Assembly: GCF_000317515.1 (NCBI RefSeq)
Contig: NC_019738.1
Span: 5,916,001-5,980,000, forward strand
DNA length: 64,000 nucleotides
Reading direction: 5' to 3'
Origin: Allocoleopsis franciscana PCC 7113
Lineage (GTDB): Bacteria > Cyanobacteriota > Cyanobacteriia > Cyanobacteriales > Coleofasciculaceae
The notes under the pieces are model-generated. The model ran no database searches and was not told the DNA's origin. It was given only the letters and a program-made list of their open reading frames with translations. Shown here piece by piece: positions 8,966 to 17,619 of this stretch; the stretch's first letter is position 1, and each line of letters begins with the position of its first letter. A program made the translations under genes and the position numbers.

Positions 8966-11269
8966 CTACTCGTTCCAATTGTGCTGTAGCGCCGCCTGAG
9001 TCTTCTCATGATTGATCTTGAGAATCAATACCCCCAACGGTGGTAAACACAAATCCAAGGAGTAAGGCTGATTGTGGTACGACCACTCATCCGTCCACTT
9101 ACCCCCAAGATTCCCCATATTGCTACCGCCGTACTCACGAGCATCACTATTAAACAGTTCCGTGTAAAATCCCATTTCTGGGACACCCACACGATAGTGG
9201 CTATGAGGCTGAGGCGTAAAATTGCACACGGCAACCACAAACTCCCCAGAATCTTTGGAACGACGGATGAATGCCACTACACTATGGCGATTATCACTGC
9301 AATCAATCCATTGAAATCCCTCTTGGGCAAAATCTTGCGAATAAAGAGACGGTTCGCTGCGATAAAGCTGATTCAGGTCGGTGATAAACTGCTTCAACTT
9401 TTGATGCGGTTCATATTGCAACAAATGCCACTCTAAATCAGCCCAGACATTCCACTCACTCCACTGACCAAACTCCATGCTCATAAAGAGCGTTTTCTTA
9501 CCCGGATGAGTGAACATATAGGTAAACAAACAACGCACATTGGCAAACTTCTGCCACTCATCCCCCGGCATCTTACCGATTATATTGCTCTTCCCGTGAA
9601 CAACTTCGTCGTGGGAAAGCGCCAACATATAGTTCTCGCTGTGGTGATACCACATACTGAACGTAATATTGTTCTGGTGGAACTGACGGAACCATGGGTC
9701 CATGTGGAAGTAGTCCAACATGTCGTGCATCCAGCCCATGTTCCACTTTAAATTAAAGCCCAAACCTCCTACATAGGTGGGCCAAGACACCATCGGCCAG
9801 TCTGTGGATTCCTCTGCAATCGAGAGGACACCGGGGAAATAACTAAAAATCACATGATTCGTCTGGCGCAGGAAATCCGCTGCCTCAATATTCTCCCGAC
9901 CCCCATACTGGTTCGTTACCCATTCCCCGTCCTTGCGGCAATAGTCAAGGTAGAGCATGGACGCAACAGCATCCACCCGCATTCCATCGATGTGGTACTT
10001 ATCGAACCAGAATAGAGCGTTGGCAACCAAGAAGTTTCGGACTTCGTTGCGGTTGTAGTTGAACACCAACGTGCCCCACTCCTTATGCTCACCCTTACGA
10101 GGGTCAGCATGTTCATAAAGATGGGTACCATCAAAGAATGCCAAACCGTGACCATCTTTGGGGAAGTGACCGGGCACCCAGTCCACAATCACCCCAATCC
10201 CGTTGCGGTGGCATTCATCAACGAAGTACATAAAGTCTTCTGGCGTGCCGAAGCGGGAGGTACAGGCAAAATAACCTGTCACCTGATACCCCCAGGAACC
10301 ATCAAAAGGATGTTCTGCGATGGGTAACAGCTCAACATGAGTGAATCCCAACTCTTTCACGTAGGGAATCAGCCGATGTGCCAGTTCGCGGTAAGTGAGG
10401 AAACGTGCTCCGGGTCTTAGTTCCGAAACCAAAACTACAGGTTCAGTTTCACCATTGGGTAACTGGGCCGGTTCTGCGGCGGAGGCATTCAGCCAGGAAC
10501 CCAAGTGAACTTCATAGACCGAAATGGGATGAGCCAGAGGATCAGTGTGACGCCGTTGTTCCATCCACTCCGCATCATTCCACTTATAAGCATCCAGGTC
10601 TGTAACGATCGACGCGGTTTTGGGTCGAACTTCTTGCTGGAAGCCATAGGGGTCAGATTTTTCGTAGATATGACCGTCGTAGTTTTTGATTTCGTATTTA
10701 TAGTGTTCCCCAACACCGATTCCGGGAATAAACAAGTCCCAAACACCCGTAGAACCTTTTCGCATCTGGTGTTTACGCCCATCCCAGTAGTTAAAATCGC
10801 CTAAAACCGAGACGTTGCGAGCATTGGGTGCCCATACGGCAAAGTAGACACCTTTAACACCCTCTATTTCTACTGAGTGCGCCCCCAGTTTTTCGTAGAT
10901 GCGGTGATGATTGCCTTCACCAAATAGATACAAGTCGAAATCTGTTAACAGGGGAGAGCGGAAGGCGTAAGGGTCGTAGAGTACCCGCTCATGCTCTCCT
11001 TCCTTCGTCCGTAGCTGATAGTTCGCGAGTTCTTTTGCCTCAATCTTGGCCTCGAAGAAGTGAGGATGATGCACCGAATGCATTGGGTATTCCGTCCGCT
11101 GTTCTGGACAAACGACCCACGCGGCTTCTGCATTTGGTAGATAAGCCCGTACTATCCAGCCGGTCTTACCATCCTGCTCAAATCGGTGGGGACCTAGGAC
11201 TTCAAATGGATCGTGATGTTGGTTCCAAACAATACGGTCAATTTGTTCGGGGGCGATCGTTAGGGACAT
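8966..11269 (-). CDS. glgB: 1,4-alpha-glucan branching enzyme (glycogen branching)
   Basis: Creates alpha-1,6 branches in glycogen. From ATG 11269 the protein has 767 residues, normal for GlgB; an upstream TTG at 11290 is less likely because GAGGT at 11279-11283 is a good ribosome site for the ATG. Order: N-terminal beta domain, CBM48 domain (about 110-220), GH13 barrel, C-terminal beta domain. The GH13 motifs are visible: [17 protein letters not shown] (nucleophile Asp), the SIAEES segment (acid/base Glu) and LSHDEVVHG (third Asp). No other glycogen gene is adjacent, so it appears to be a single-gene transcript, with an AT-rich upstream stretch. Confidence 0.97.
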   Translation of the reverse strand: MSLTIAPEQIDRIVWNQHHDPFEVLGPHRFEQDGKTGWIVRAYLPNAEAAWVVCPEQRTEYPMHSVHHPHFFEAKIEAKELANYQLRTKEGEHERVLYDPYAFRSPLLTDFDLYLFGEGNHHRIYEKLGAHSVEIEGVKGVYFAVWAPNARNVSVLGDFNYWDGRKHQMRKGSTGVWDLFIPGIGVGEHYKYEIKNYDGHIYEKSDPYGFQQEVRPKTASIVTDLDAYKWNDAEWMEQRRHTDPLAHPISVYEVHLGSWLNASAAEPAQLPNGETEPVVLVSELRPGARFLTYRELAHRLIPYVKELGFTHVELLPIAEHPFDGSWGYQVTGYFACTSRFGTPEDFMYFVDECHRNGIGVIVDWVPGHFPKDGHGLAFFDGTHLYEHADPRKGEHKEWGTLVFNYNRNEVRNFLVANALFWFDKYHIDGMRVDAVASMLYLDYCRKDGEWVTNQYGGRENIEAADFLRQTNHVIFSYFPGVLSIAEESTDWPMVSWPTYVGGLGFNLKWNMGWMHDMLDYFHMDPWFRQFHQNNITFSMWYHHSENYMLALSHDEVVHGKSNIIGKMPGDEWQKFANVRCLFTYMFTHPGKKTLFMSMEFGQWSEWNVWADLEWHLLQYEPHQKLKQFITDLNQLYRSEPSLYSQDFAQEGFQWIDCSDNRHSVVAFIRRSKDSGEFVVAVCNFTPQPHSHYRVGVPEMGFYTELFNSDAREYGGSNMGNLGGKWTDEWSYHNQPYSLDLCLPPLGVLILKINHEKTQAALQHNWNE

Positions 11270-11375
11270 CAAGTTATCTACCTCAATCAACAGGGAGCCA
11301 GAGCGTTATAATAACTTTAATATTTATATATATTTTTGTTTTTTTCTACACATTTTTCCTCAAGTTGATAAAATA

Positions 11376-11392
11376 AATCGCTTTAAGCGATT
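11376..11392. promoter_or_regulatory. Palindrome upstream of glgB
   Basis: AATCGCTT, one central T, AAGCGATT: an 8+1+8 perfect dyad about 105 bases before the glgB start. It could be an operator or simply a chance HIP-like palindrome; nothing identifies a regulator. The rest of 11270-11567 shows an AT-rich promoter-like stretch next to glgB and no gene. Confidence 0.25.
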
Positions 11393-11567
11393 AGCCGCAC
11401 CGACTAGAGGGAAATTTCTCGCCATGAAGCCGCTCCAGAAAACCAGAGCCAAGCTAGTATATACCATTCCGCTTTAGGTCGCTCGTGCCTCACACCGGGA
11501 GGTGGATGATGCGGAGAACAGGCTAGTACATCTCTACCCCACCCACTAGGCTTGCTATGGGTATTTG

Positions 11568-11858
11568 TCAAAAAGGAGTAACTGTTCGGAATAGCTGGCG
11601 CAGGCGGAGCAGGAAAATCAACTGTCGAATATTTGGGCTGACTTGCGGGGGAGACGAACGTTCTGCCAACTGAGCTTTTAGTTGGGCATATTCGGCTGCG
11701 GTTAAGGGTTTGCCATCAAGTGGCGATCGCGCTTCAGTGATAATCTCGGTTCTCAATACCTCTTCGGGGACCTCTTCCGGTGGGGGTAAACATACCGCCG
11801 GCACAGCCGTAACTAAAATAATTCCCCACAAAAAAGATAGGAATCTCAATGGAGTCAT
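11568..11858 (-). CDS. Small exported protein of unknown function
   Basis: A 96-residue protein beginning at ATG 11858 with an N-terminal hydrophobic signal-like segment (residues about 4-23) ending near a possible lipobox-free cleavage site, followed by an acidic-proline stretch (PPPEEVPEEV) and the recognisable motif ARSPLDGKPLTAAEYAQL. The last 25 residues are basic and hydrophobic, possibly a second amphipathic helix. The central motif looks like one conserved among cyanobacterial small hypothetical proteins. No function can be inferred. It is followed by 280 bases without a gene before glgB. Confidence 0.6.
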   Translation of the reverse strand: MTPLRFLSFLWGIILVTAVPAVCLPPPEEVPEEVLRTEIITEARSPLDGKPLTAAEYAQLKAQLAERSSPPQVSPNIRQLIFLLRLRQLFRTVTPF

Positions 11859-12022
11859 GGGTGATCGAACATAGCATTGCTAAGTTAAAGCTTAGCTAAG
11901 GCTTACAGCTTACAATTTTTAACTCTTGTTGCTGGTTGGGATTAAAGTCCCATTTTAAAGATAGGGCTTGATCCCTGAATGTACTCTTAACAAAGTGATC
12001 TTCTGGATATCCAAACAAAATA

Positions 12023-12050
12023 CGACACCCGACAGGCTGTCTGGATGTCG
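12023..12050 (-). terminator. Hairpin downstream of the small lipoprotein gene
   Basis: CGACA-CC-GACAG pairs with CTGTC-GG-TGTCG (12023-12050; one mismatch and one bulge). Read leftward it is followed by TATTTTGTTTGG, as expected of an intrinsic terminator for the minus-strand gene ending at 12201. The remaining bases of 11859-12200 hold no convincing gene. Confidence 0.5.
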
Positions 12051-12200
12051 CAACAGTTTAAGGAGCAATTTTGTTCCTTGACTAAGCCATCGCGATTCTC
12101 TCAATAGATATGTTGCTGACGTACCAAGCTTGACCAACGCTTTTTGCGAGGGTGTTGCTAAGCACGTACAGCCAAATCTATCCCACTAAAACGCGTCTAT

Positions 12201-12338
12201 TTAGGTAGCCGCAGGCGATGGACTCTCAGTCGTGCCTGGTGTAGCACCTCCTTCAGGGGTTTCACTCGTCTGATTGCAGGCTCCCAAAGTGGTTGCCAAG
12301 GTGAGTAAGAGAACCAAGCCAATTAATTTTTTATTCAT
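12201..12338 (-). CDS. Tiny lipoprotein (45 residues)
   Basis: A short minus-strand gene, ATG at 12338, stop at 12201-12203, preceded by GAGGAG four bases before the start. Translation gives a Lys-rich n-region, a leucine-rich hydrophobic core and a lipobox LGAC with the modifiable Cys at position 21, then only about 24 residues rich in Thr, Ser, Pro and Gly. By established rules this is a substrate for Lgt and LspA, yielding a very short membrane-anchored peptide. No known family was recognised. The good ribosome site, clean lipobox and downstream terminator all support a real gene. Confidence 0.7.
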   Translation of the reverse strand: MNKKLIGLVLLLTLATTLGACNQTSETPEGGATPGTTESPSPAAT

Positions 12339-12665
12339 ACACTCCTCTTTTTTTCACGGGCTACGTTAAAAGAATGTTACGAAGACCCATTACAATTCTA
12401 CTGTTTTAGCATGAAGAATTGTTTTTTCTGCTATTCCTTCGTCAATGACCCGCTTACGGTAAGGGTCAGATTGGCTGAAACCTTAGCACAGCAAAATTTA
12501 GAGCAACTTGCCAAAAGTTTTGCGGGATCGTAAATGTAAATACAGTTCTGTTCAAACAAGCCTAATAGATTACACAAAAGACAGCCGATTGCAAAGGGAT
12601 TTTTAGGATGATTTTAACCTTCTGCTTCTGATATTGGCCTAAGATCTGCCTAGAATTTAGAGGTA

Positions 12666-12863
12666 AAGCTCCCTCGGCCGAAAAGGCATGAGAGACTAAA
12701 GGTAAAAAGGACGAGAAATCCAAAGACTTTCCGCAGGGAGTCTTAAACGAATACTCTCCATCACCTTCTCTCTCACTGACACCTTATTCTGGTGTGGCGT
12801 TTCCTCCCAGAATAAGGGGGTAAGCTCTACGGCTACCCTCTTGAGTGAGATGGGTGTGGAGTA
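12666..12863 (+). promoter_or_regulatory. Structured leader / candidate RNA element before the GAF kinase
   Basis: Two structured blocks lie between the divergent genes. Block 1: CTCCCT (from 12670) closes with AGGGAG (12735-12740), enclosing small hairpins GCC-GAAAA-GGC and GGA-CGAGAAA-TCC. Block 2: CCTTATTCTGG (12782-12792) pairs perfectly with CCAGAATAAGG (12807-12817), and flanking arms near 12755-12777 and 12843-12862 (CTCCA...TCTCACT versus AGTGAGA...TGGAG) can pair around it. It ends about 20 bases before the GTG at 12882. I matched it to no riboswitch class I know. 12339-12660 shows no gene. Confidence 0.4.
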
Positions 12864-12881
12864 TCGATCAAGCGAGGCACT

Positions 12882-15131
12882 GTGTTCCCTACTGTTAATC
12901 AGGCTTTTCAATTGCTGCAAACCTTGAGCCAGTCCCCTGGACGACAAGCCGCGCTCTTAAGGAAAATCGTTGATCGCATCCGCAATTCACTGGAATTGCA
13001 GGTTGTCCTCCAAACCGCTGTGGATGAAGTCGCAGCTTTGCTCAAATTAGATAGCTGTATTTTTTTATGGTATCTCAAGGATACGCAGCAGATCAGAGTC
13101 GTCTGTGAACGCACCCACGACTCGCACTCATACTCTCTTTTGGGATATTATCCCCTAGAAAGCTTTGGATCTGTCGCCTCTGCTGTCGCTACAGGCCAGC
13201 TAATGATGGAGAACGGAAGGGCATCCCCCCAGGAGAGATTGTTACCTTGGTTAATAGGAAAGCCTCTCTGGTTAAAACAGTTATTAAGACAGCCCGGGCA
13301 GAATAGGCAGAGTCGGGGAAATCAGTTGCCTGATAATTTCCCCGAAAATTTCTCTCAAGCGGATCGACAAGTTTTAGGCTATCAGGCAAACCTACTGATT
13401 CCCGTCACAGGAAAAGAAGATGGGATTGGGTTCATGGCCTGTCTTTCCAAGCAACCTCGCCGTTGGTCGGCATCAGAAATAGAGTTTTTAGAGTCGATTG
13501 CCGAATCGTTAGAAGTGGCAATCCGTCAAGCCCAGCTCTATGAACAGACCCAGAAACAAGCGATTCGTGAACGCTTGCTCAATCATATTATCAACCAAAC
13601 CCGTCAGAGTTTCGATATCGAAACCATCTTAACGGAAGCGATCGCCCAGCTATTAGAAGCATTGCAAATTGATCGGTGTCTGGTTCATCTCGTCGAGAAC
13701 CCGCACCACCTAGACATGGGGAAATATCCACCCGAATGCCTTGCCACCAGCCAAAAGGGTGATGCTTTCCAACGCAAACATCTGTACGAAGTTGCCCGTC
13801 CGCCCTTTTCCCCCTCCATTGATGACTTTGACCTAACAGGACCGATCACGCAGTGGGTGATCCAGCATCGGCAACAGGTGATGATTCCCGACATTACCCA
13901 AGATGAACGGATTGGTGCCAACAACATCGAATACCGAAAAGCACAGATCAAATCCTCTTTGGTCATACCCGTCCAAGCGAACGGTACACTCCAAGCTCTG
14001 CTGTATCTCAATCAATGTTCTCATATCCGGGATTGGTCAAAGAATGACCAAGAACTCGCCCAATCCGTAGCGGATCAACTCGCCATTTCCTTGCAACAAG
14101 CCTATCTGTATGCCTGTACCCAGCAACAAGCTAGAGAAAGCGCACTGCAAGCCCAAAAAATGTCGGAAATGCTGGAAGAACTCCGATTAGCACAAACCCA
14201 GCTCATTCAAAGTGAAAAAATGTCGAGTTTAGGTCGGATGGTCGCTGGGGTGGCTCATGAAATCAATAATCCAGTTAACTTTATCTACGGCAACATCCCC
14301 TATGTAGAAAATTACGTTCGTGACCTGATTCGATTAGTACAAGCTTACCAATCCAACTATCCTCAGCCGACCGCCGACATCCAAAACCTGGCAGAGGAAA
14401 CCGATATGGATTTTTTACTCAGAGATTTGCCCAAGATTCTCAAATCTATGGAATGTGGAGCGGAGCGAATTCATGAGATTGTTCAGGTTTTACAAAAATT
14501 TGCAGGTAGCCAAGTTGCCCCTCTGAAAGTCATCGATCTCAATGCAGCGTTAGAGAGTACGCTATTAATTCTGCATAGTCAGATGAATAGCGAGATCGAG
14601 GTCGAGCGTTCCTATGACCACTTACCACCCGTGGAGTGTTACCCAAAGCCGATCAATCAAGCTTTCCTGTGCATTCTCACTAACGCAATGGAAGCGCTCA
14701 AGCGTTCGCCTAACTCCCACAAAGTCATCACCGTACAGACGAAATGGTTACCCAGCATAGAAATCGGGGATATGGGAAGAGTGCAGATTGCGATCCGAGA
14801 CAACGGGTTAGGAATTCAACCAGAAATTCAGCCCAGGATTTTTGAGCCATTTTTCACCACCAAAGAAGTGGGTCAAGGTCGAGGATTAGGTCTAACGGTC
14901 ACTTATCAAACCATTGTCAACCAACACCATGGTCGATTAGATGTCAGATCTGAACTCAATCAAGGCACAGAGTTCCTGTTGGAAATTCCGGTTAGACATC
15001 CCAAACCCATGAAATCTGACCCAGTAAGAGATCAGGGATTAGGAAAAATGGATTGGAGAATAGATAGGGGAAAGAATTCTAGCCCTCAGCCTTCATTCTC
15101 CAGTCTCCAGACCTCGATACCCAACCTATAA
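12882..15131 (+). CDS. GAF-GAF sensor histidine kinase
   Basis: A 749-residue soluble kinase starting at GTG 12882 (GAGG just upstream). Two GAF domains (about 28-220 and 230-412) are followed by a coiled-coil linker and a HisKA-type DHp with phosphoacceptor His459 in VAGVAHEINNPVNF, then a HATPase_c domain with the N box (LTNAMEAL), G1 (DNGLGI), F box (PFFTTK) and G2 (GRGLGLT). No membrane segment and no receiver domain, so phosphate must go to a separate regulator that is not adjacent. The GAF domains lack the SPCH/DXCF bilin motifs, so light sensing is not indicated. Its catalytic core is closely similar to that of the photoreceptor kinase at 24.7-28.3 kb, suggesting shared ancestry. Input signal unknown. 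Confidence 0.9.
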   Translation: MFPTVNQAFQLLQTLSQSPGRQAALLRKIVDRIRNSLELQVVLQTAVDEVAALLKLDSCIFLWYLKDTQQIRVVCERTHDSHSYSLLGYYPLESFGSVASAVATGQLMMENGRASPQERLLPWLIGKPLWLKQLLRQPGQNRQSRGNQLPDNFPENFSQADRQVLGYQANLLIPVTGKEDGIGFMACLSKQPRRWSASEIEFLESIAESLEVAIRQAQLYEQTQKQAIRERLLNHIINQTRQSFDIETILTEAIAQLLEALQIDRCLVHLVENPHHLDMGKYPPECLATSQKGDAFQRKHLYEVARPPFSPSIDDFDLTGPITQWVIQHRQQVMIPDITQDERIGANNIEYRKAQIKSSLVIPVQANGTLQALLYLNQCSHIRDWSKNDQELAQSVADQLAISLQQAYLYACTQQQARESALQAQKMSEMLEELRLAQTQLIQSEKMSSLGRMVAGVAHEINNPVNFIYGNIPYVENYVRDLIRLVQAYQSNYPQPTADIQNLAEETDMDFLLRDLPKILKSMECGAERIHEIVQVLQKFAGSQVAPLKVIDLNAALESTLLILHSQMNSEIEVERSYDHLPPVECYPKPINQAFLCILTNAMEALKRSPNSHKVITVQTKWLPSIEIGDMGRVQIAIRDNGLGIQPEIQPRIFEPFFTTKEVGQGRGLGLTVTYQTIVNQHHGRLDVRSELNQGTEFLLEIPVRHPKPMKSDPVRDQGLGKMDWRIDRGKNSSPQPSFSSLQTSIPNL

Positions 15132-15256
15132 TCATCAGCAACTACGACCAACGGCTGATGCTACGATGGGTTCCATTATTAAGTCATTAGCCAATCACTG
15201 GTTAGCAAATATATTGTTATTTGCTCTCATCCCAACGAAAAATTGCGAAACGTGTT

Positions 15257-15781
15257 ATGAATGCTGCCCAACGCTCAGTTTTACCTCAACCCCGTCGGTC
15301 TAAACGATCAGCGACTCACTCCAGACCCACGCAACCGAAAGTAAGCCTCTGTGCCAGCGTGACCCGTATGCCGTCGAAAACGGCTGCACCGAAGGTAGAA
15401 AAGCTTAATGTATCCCAACAGCCAAAACCCATTTGGCTCTCCTCGTTACTCGTTTTACAGCGTGGTTCCGACGTGATGGCCTTCTTCCTGGTTGCCACAA
15501 CTCTGACGATTTATTCCTGGACGGTTTATACCCAGCAGCAGTGGACGCAAGAGTATCGTAAACTAGAAGCTCTGCAACGCCAAGAGCGGCAACTGACAAC
15601 AGCGAACGCCGTGATGAAAGATCAGTTGGCTCAGCAAGCGGAAAGACCCGCTACAGGTCTAGTGACTCCCAGCCAAGCCAATACAATTTATCTACCCTCA
15701 GCACCCCAACGCCCCTTCAATGCATCTTCCGCGAGAAGTGCTGACTCAGAACCCGCAGGCAAGACGCCTTTGGGCTACTAG
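15257..15781 (+). CDS. FtsL-like single-pass membrane protein upstream of ftsI
   Basis: From ATG 15257 the protein has 174 residues (a TTG at 15221 is in frame). A basic N-terminal tail (Arg/Pro rich, about 75 residues) precedes one membrane helix (about 78-96) and then a short coiled-coil segment rich in Gln, Leu and Glu, and a Pro/Ser tail. That is the topology of FtsL/FtsB divisome proteins, and the gene sits 78 bases before the division transpeptidase ftsI, the usual ftsL position. Sequence similarity to bacterial FtsL is too weak to see by eye, so the call is inferred from topology and neighbourhood. Confidence 0.6.
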   Translation: MNAAQRSVLPQPRRSKRSATHSRPTQPKVSLCASVTRMPSKTAAPKVEKLNVSQQPKPIWLSSLLVLQRGSDVMAFFLVATTLTIYSWTVYTQQQWTQEYRKLEALQRQERQLTTANAVMKDQLAQQAERPATGLVTPSQANTIYLPSAPQRPFNASSARSADSEPAGKTPLGY

Positions 15782-15859
15782 GAGTTCCAGAAGCGATCGC
15801 TTAGGATATTTGAGTTCCATGAGCTATCCAGCTCAAACATCAAGACGGCTCAGCGGGAG

Positions 15860-17602
15860 GTGACCCCCATCACTCAAAACTCATCTCAACTACCACGTTT
15901 CAGACTGCTGCTGGTCTGGGGATTGATGATGGTATCCGGTATTGGCATCTTAGTCAATTTGTATCGATTGCAAGTCACCCAGGCACCTGTGCTGGAGGGA
16001 CGAGCACGTCGGCAGCAGATGGTGTATCTACGTCCCTTTGTCCCCCGACGTTCGATTGTTGACCGAAATGGCAATGTGCTTGCCACAGATCGCCCTGCAT
16101 ACACGCTATATGCCCACCCTAAGCTGTTCAAAATGTCTAAAGGGGAAATGGCGGCATTACTCGCTCCGATTCTGGGCAAGTCCTCAACTGACTTAGAGAA
16201 GCGGTTCAATCAAAAACAGAGTGGGATTCGGATTAGTTATGCCTTAACTGAAGAAGTAGCCGATCAGGTGGCACGGCTTCAAGCCAATGGTCTAGAACTG
16301 ATTCAACAATACTCTCGGCTTTATCCCCAGCAAGATTTAGCGGCAGATGTCGTAGGCTACGTTAATGTCGATCATCGGGGGCAGGCTGGAGTGGAGTACT
16401 CTCAGGAGGATGTACTCGAACGGGCGGTTCGCACGCTCCGACTCAGCCGCGCCGGGAATGGCGCACTGATGCCAGACCATGTTCCAGAAGGATTTCTGCA
16501 CTTTGATGACTTACGATTACAGTTGACCCTCGACAGTCGCCTGCAAAGGGCTGCCCGTTTTGCTTTGAAGCAAAAAATGGATCAGTTTGGTGCAGAGCGG
16601 GGTAGTGTGATTGTGATGGATGTCCGAGATGGTTCTCTGTTAGCCATGGCGACAGAGCCAACCTATAATCCCAACCAGTACTCGAAATTTGATGTGGCTC
16701 GGTTTAAGAACTGGGCGCTTTCAGATCTGTACGAACCGGGTTCGACGTTCAAACCGTTAAATGTCGCGATCGCTTTAGAGTCCGGTGCGATTCAACCCGA
16801 CAACATGTTTAACGATACCGGTCAAATTCAGCTTGGACAGTGGCAAATTGCCAACTTTGACTTTGAATCCAAAGGGGGCCATGGCCTAATCAGCGTTAGC
16901 AAGATTCTGGAATATTCCAGCAATATTGGTATGGTTCGGATCATCCAACAGATGAAGTCGAAGGTTTACTATAGCTGGTTAGAAAGGCTCGGCTTGGGGC
17001 AAAAAGTGGCGATTGACTTGCCCTTTGAGGCCGCAGGACAGCTCAAAAGTGAGCGGCGGTTTACGGCAGGGTCGGTTAATGCGGCAACGGCTTCATTTGG
17101 TCAAGGCTTTTCGTTAACGCCCATTCAACTCACTCAGATGCACGCCGCTTTAGCGAATGGGGGCAAACTCGTGACTCCCCATGTTGTTCAGGGACTATTT
17201 GATAGTAAGGGACAAATCCACTGGCAACCTCGCCGCCCAGCACCACGATCTATCTTCTCCCCAAAAACCACCCAGGCGGTGATTGAGATGATGGAAAATG
17301 TCGTCCGTCAGGGCACTGGAAAAAATGCCCAAATTCCAGGTTACCGAATTGCTGGAAAAACAGGTACGGCTCAAAAAGCCAGTCCTACAGGTGGCTATTA
17401 CTCGAATGCCAAAATCACCAGCTTTGTTGGTATTTTTCCCGTGGAGTCTCCCCGCTACGTTGTATTAGCTGTGGTTGATGACCCCAAAGGGAAAGACGCT
17501 TTTGGTTCAACCGTAACAGCCCCTATCGTCAAGTCTGTCGTCGAAGCCCTGATTTCCATTGAACGTATCCCGCCCAGTCAGCCTATAGAGCCGACGAACT
17601 AA
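15860..17602 (+). CDS. ftsI: Septal peptidoglycan transpeptidase FtsI (PBP3, class B)
   Basis: Cross-links septal peptidoglycan in the divisome. 580 residues from GTG 15860; no upstream alternative exists and GGGAG directly abuts the GTG, so a slightly later start is possible. One N-terminal membrane anchor (about 15-35), a PBP dimerisation domain (about 55-210) with the RGSI-like segment RRSIVDRNG, then the transpeptidase domain. All three catalytic motifs are present: STFK with nucleophile Ser295, SSN at 353-355 and KTG at 500-502. There is no PASTA domain. It follows the FtsL-like gene closely and ends 17 bases from a convergent gene. Confidence 0.95.
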   Translation: MTPITQNSSQLPRFRLLLVWGLMMVSGIGILVNLYRLQVTQAPVLEGRARRQQMVYLRPFVPRRSIVDRNGNVLATDRPAYTLYAHPKLFKMSKGEMAALLAPILGKSSTDLEKRFNQKQSGIRISYALTEEVADQVARLQANGLELIQQYSRLYPQQDLAADVVGYVNVDHRGQAGVEYSQEDVLERAVRTLRLSRAGNGALMPDHVPEGFLHFDDLRLQLTLDSRLQRAARFALKQKMDQFGAERGSVIVMDVRDGSLLAMATEPTYNPNQYSKFDVARFKNWALSDLYEPGSTFKPLNVAIALESGAIQPDNMFNDTGQIQLGQWQIANFDFESKGGHGLISVSKILEYSSNIGMVRIIQQMKSKVYYSWLERLGLGQKVAIDLPFEAAGQLKSERRFTAGSVNAATASFGQGFSLTPIQLTQMHAALANGGKLVTPHVVQGLFDSKGQIHWQPRRPAPRSIFSPKTTQAVIEMMENVVRQGTGKNAQIPGYRIAGKTGTAQKASPTGGYYSNAKITSFVGIFPVESPRYVVLAVVDDPKGKDAFGSTVTAPIVKSVVEALISIERIPPSQPIEPTN

Positions 17603-17619
17603 ATGCCGATTAGCTTAGC

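Noticed and set aside
11955-12137. 60-codon minus-strand frame
   Set aside because: Covers the terminator hairpin of the small lipoprotein gene and has no ribosome site.
12666-12745. Known riboswitch (TPP, cobalamin, glutamine, c-di-GMP, yybP-ykoY, ydaO)
   Set aside because: None of the diagnostic conserved boxes of these classes is present, so I leave it as an unclassified structured leader.
12696-12947. 83-codon minus-strand frame over the kinase leader
   Set aside because: It runs antisense to the structured leader and kinase start; apparent coding capacity is a by-product of the hairpin repeats.
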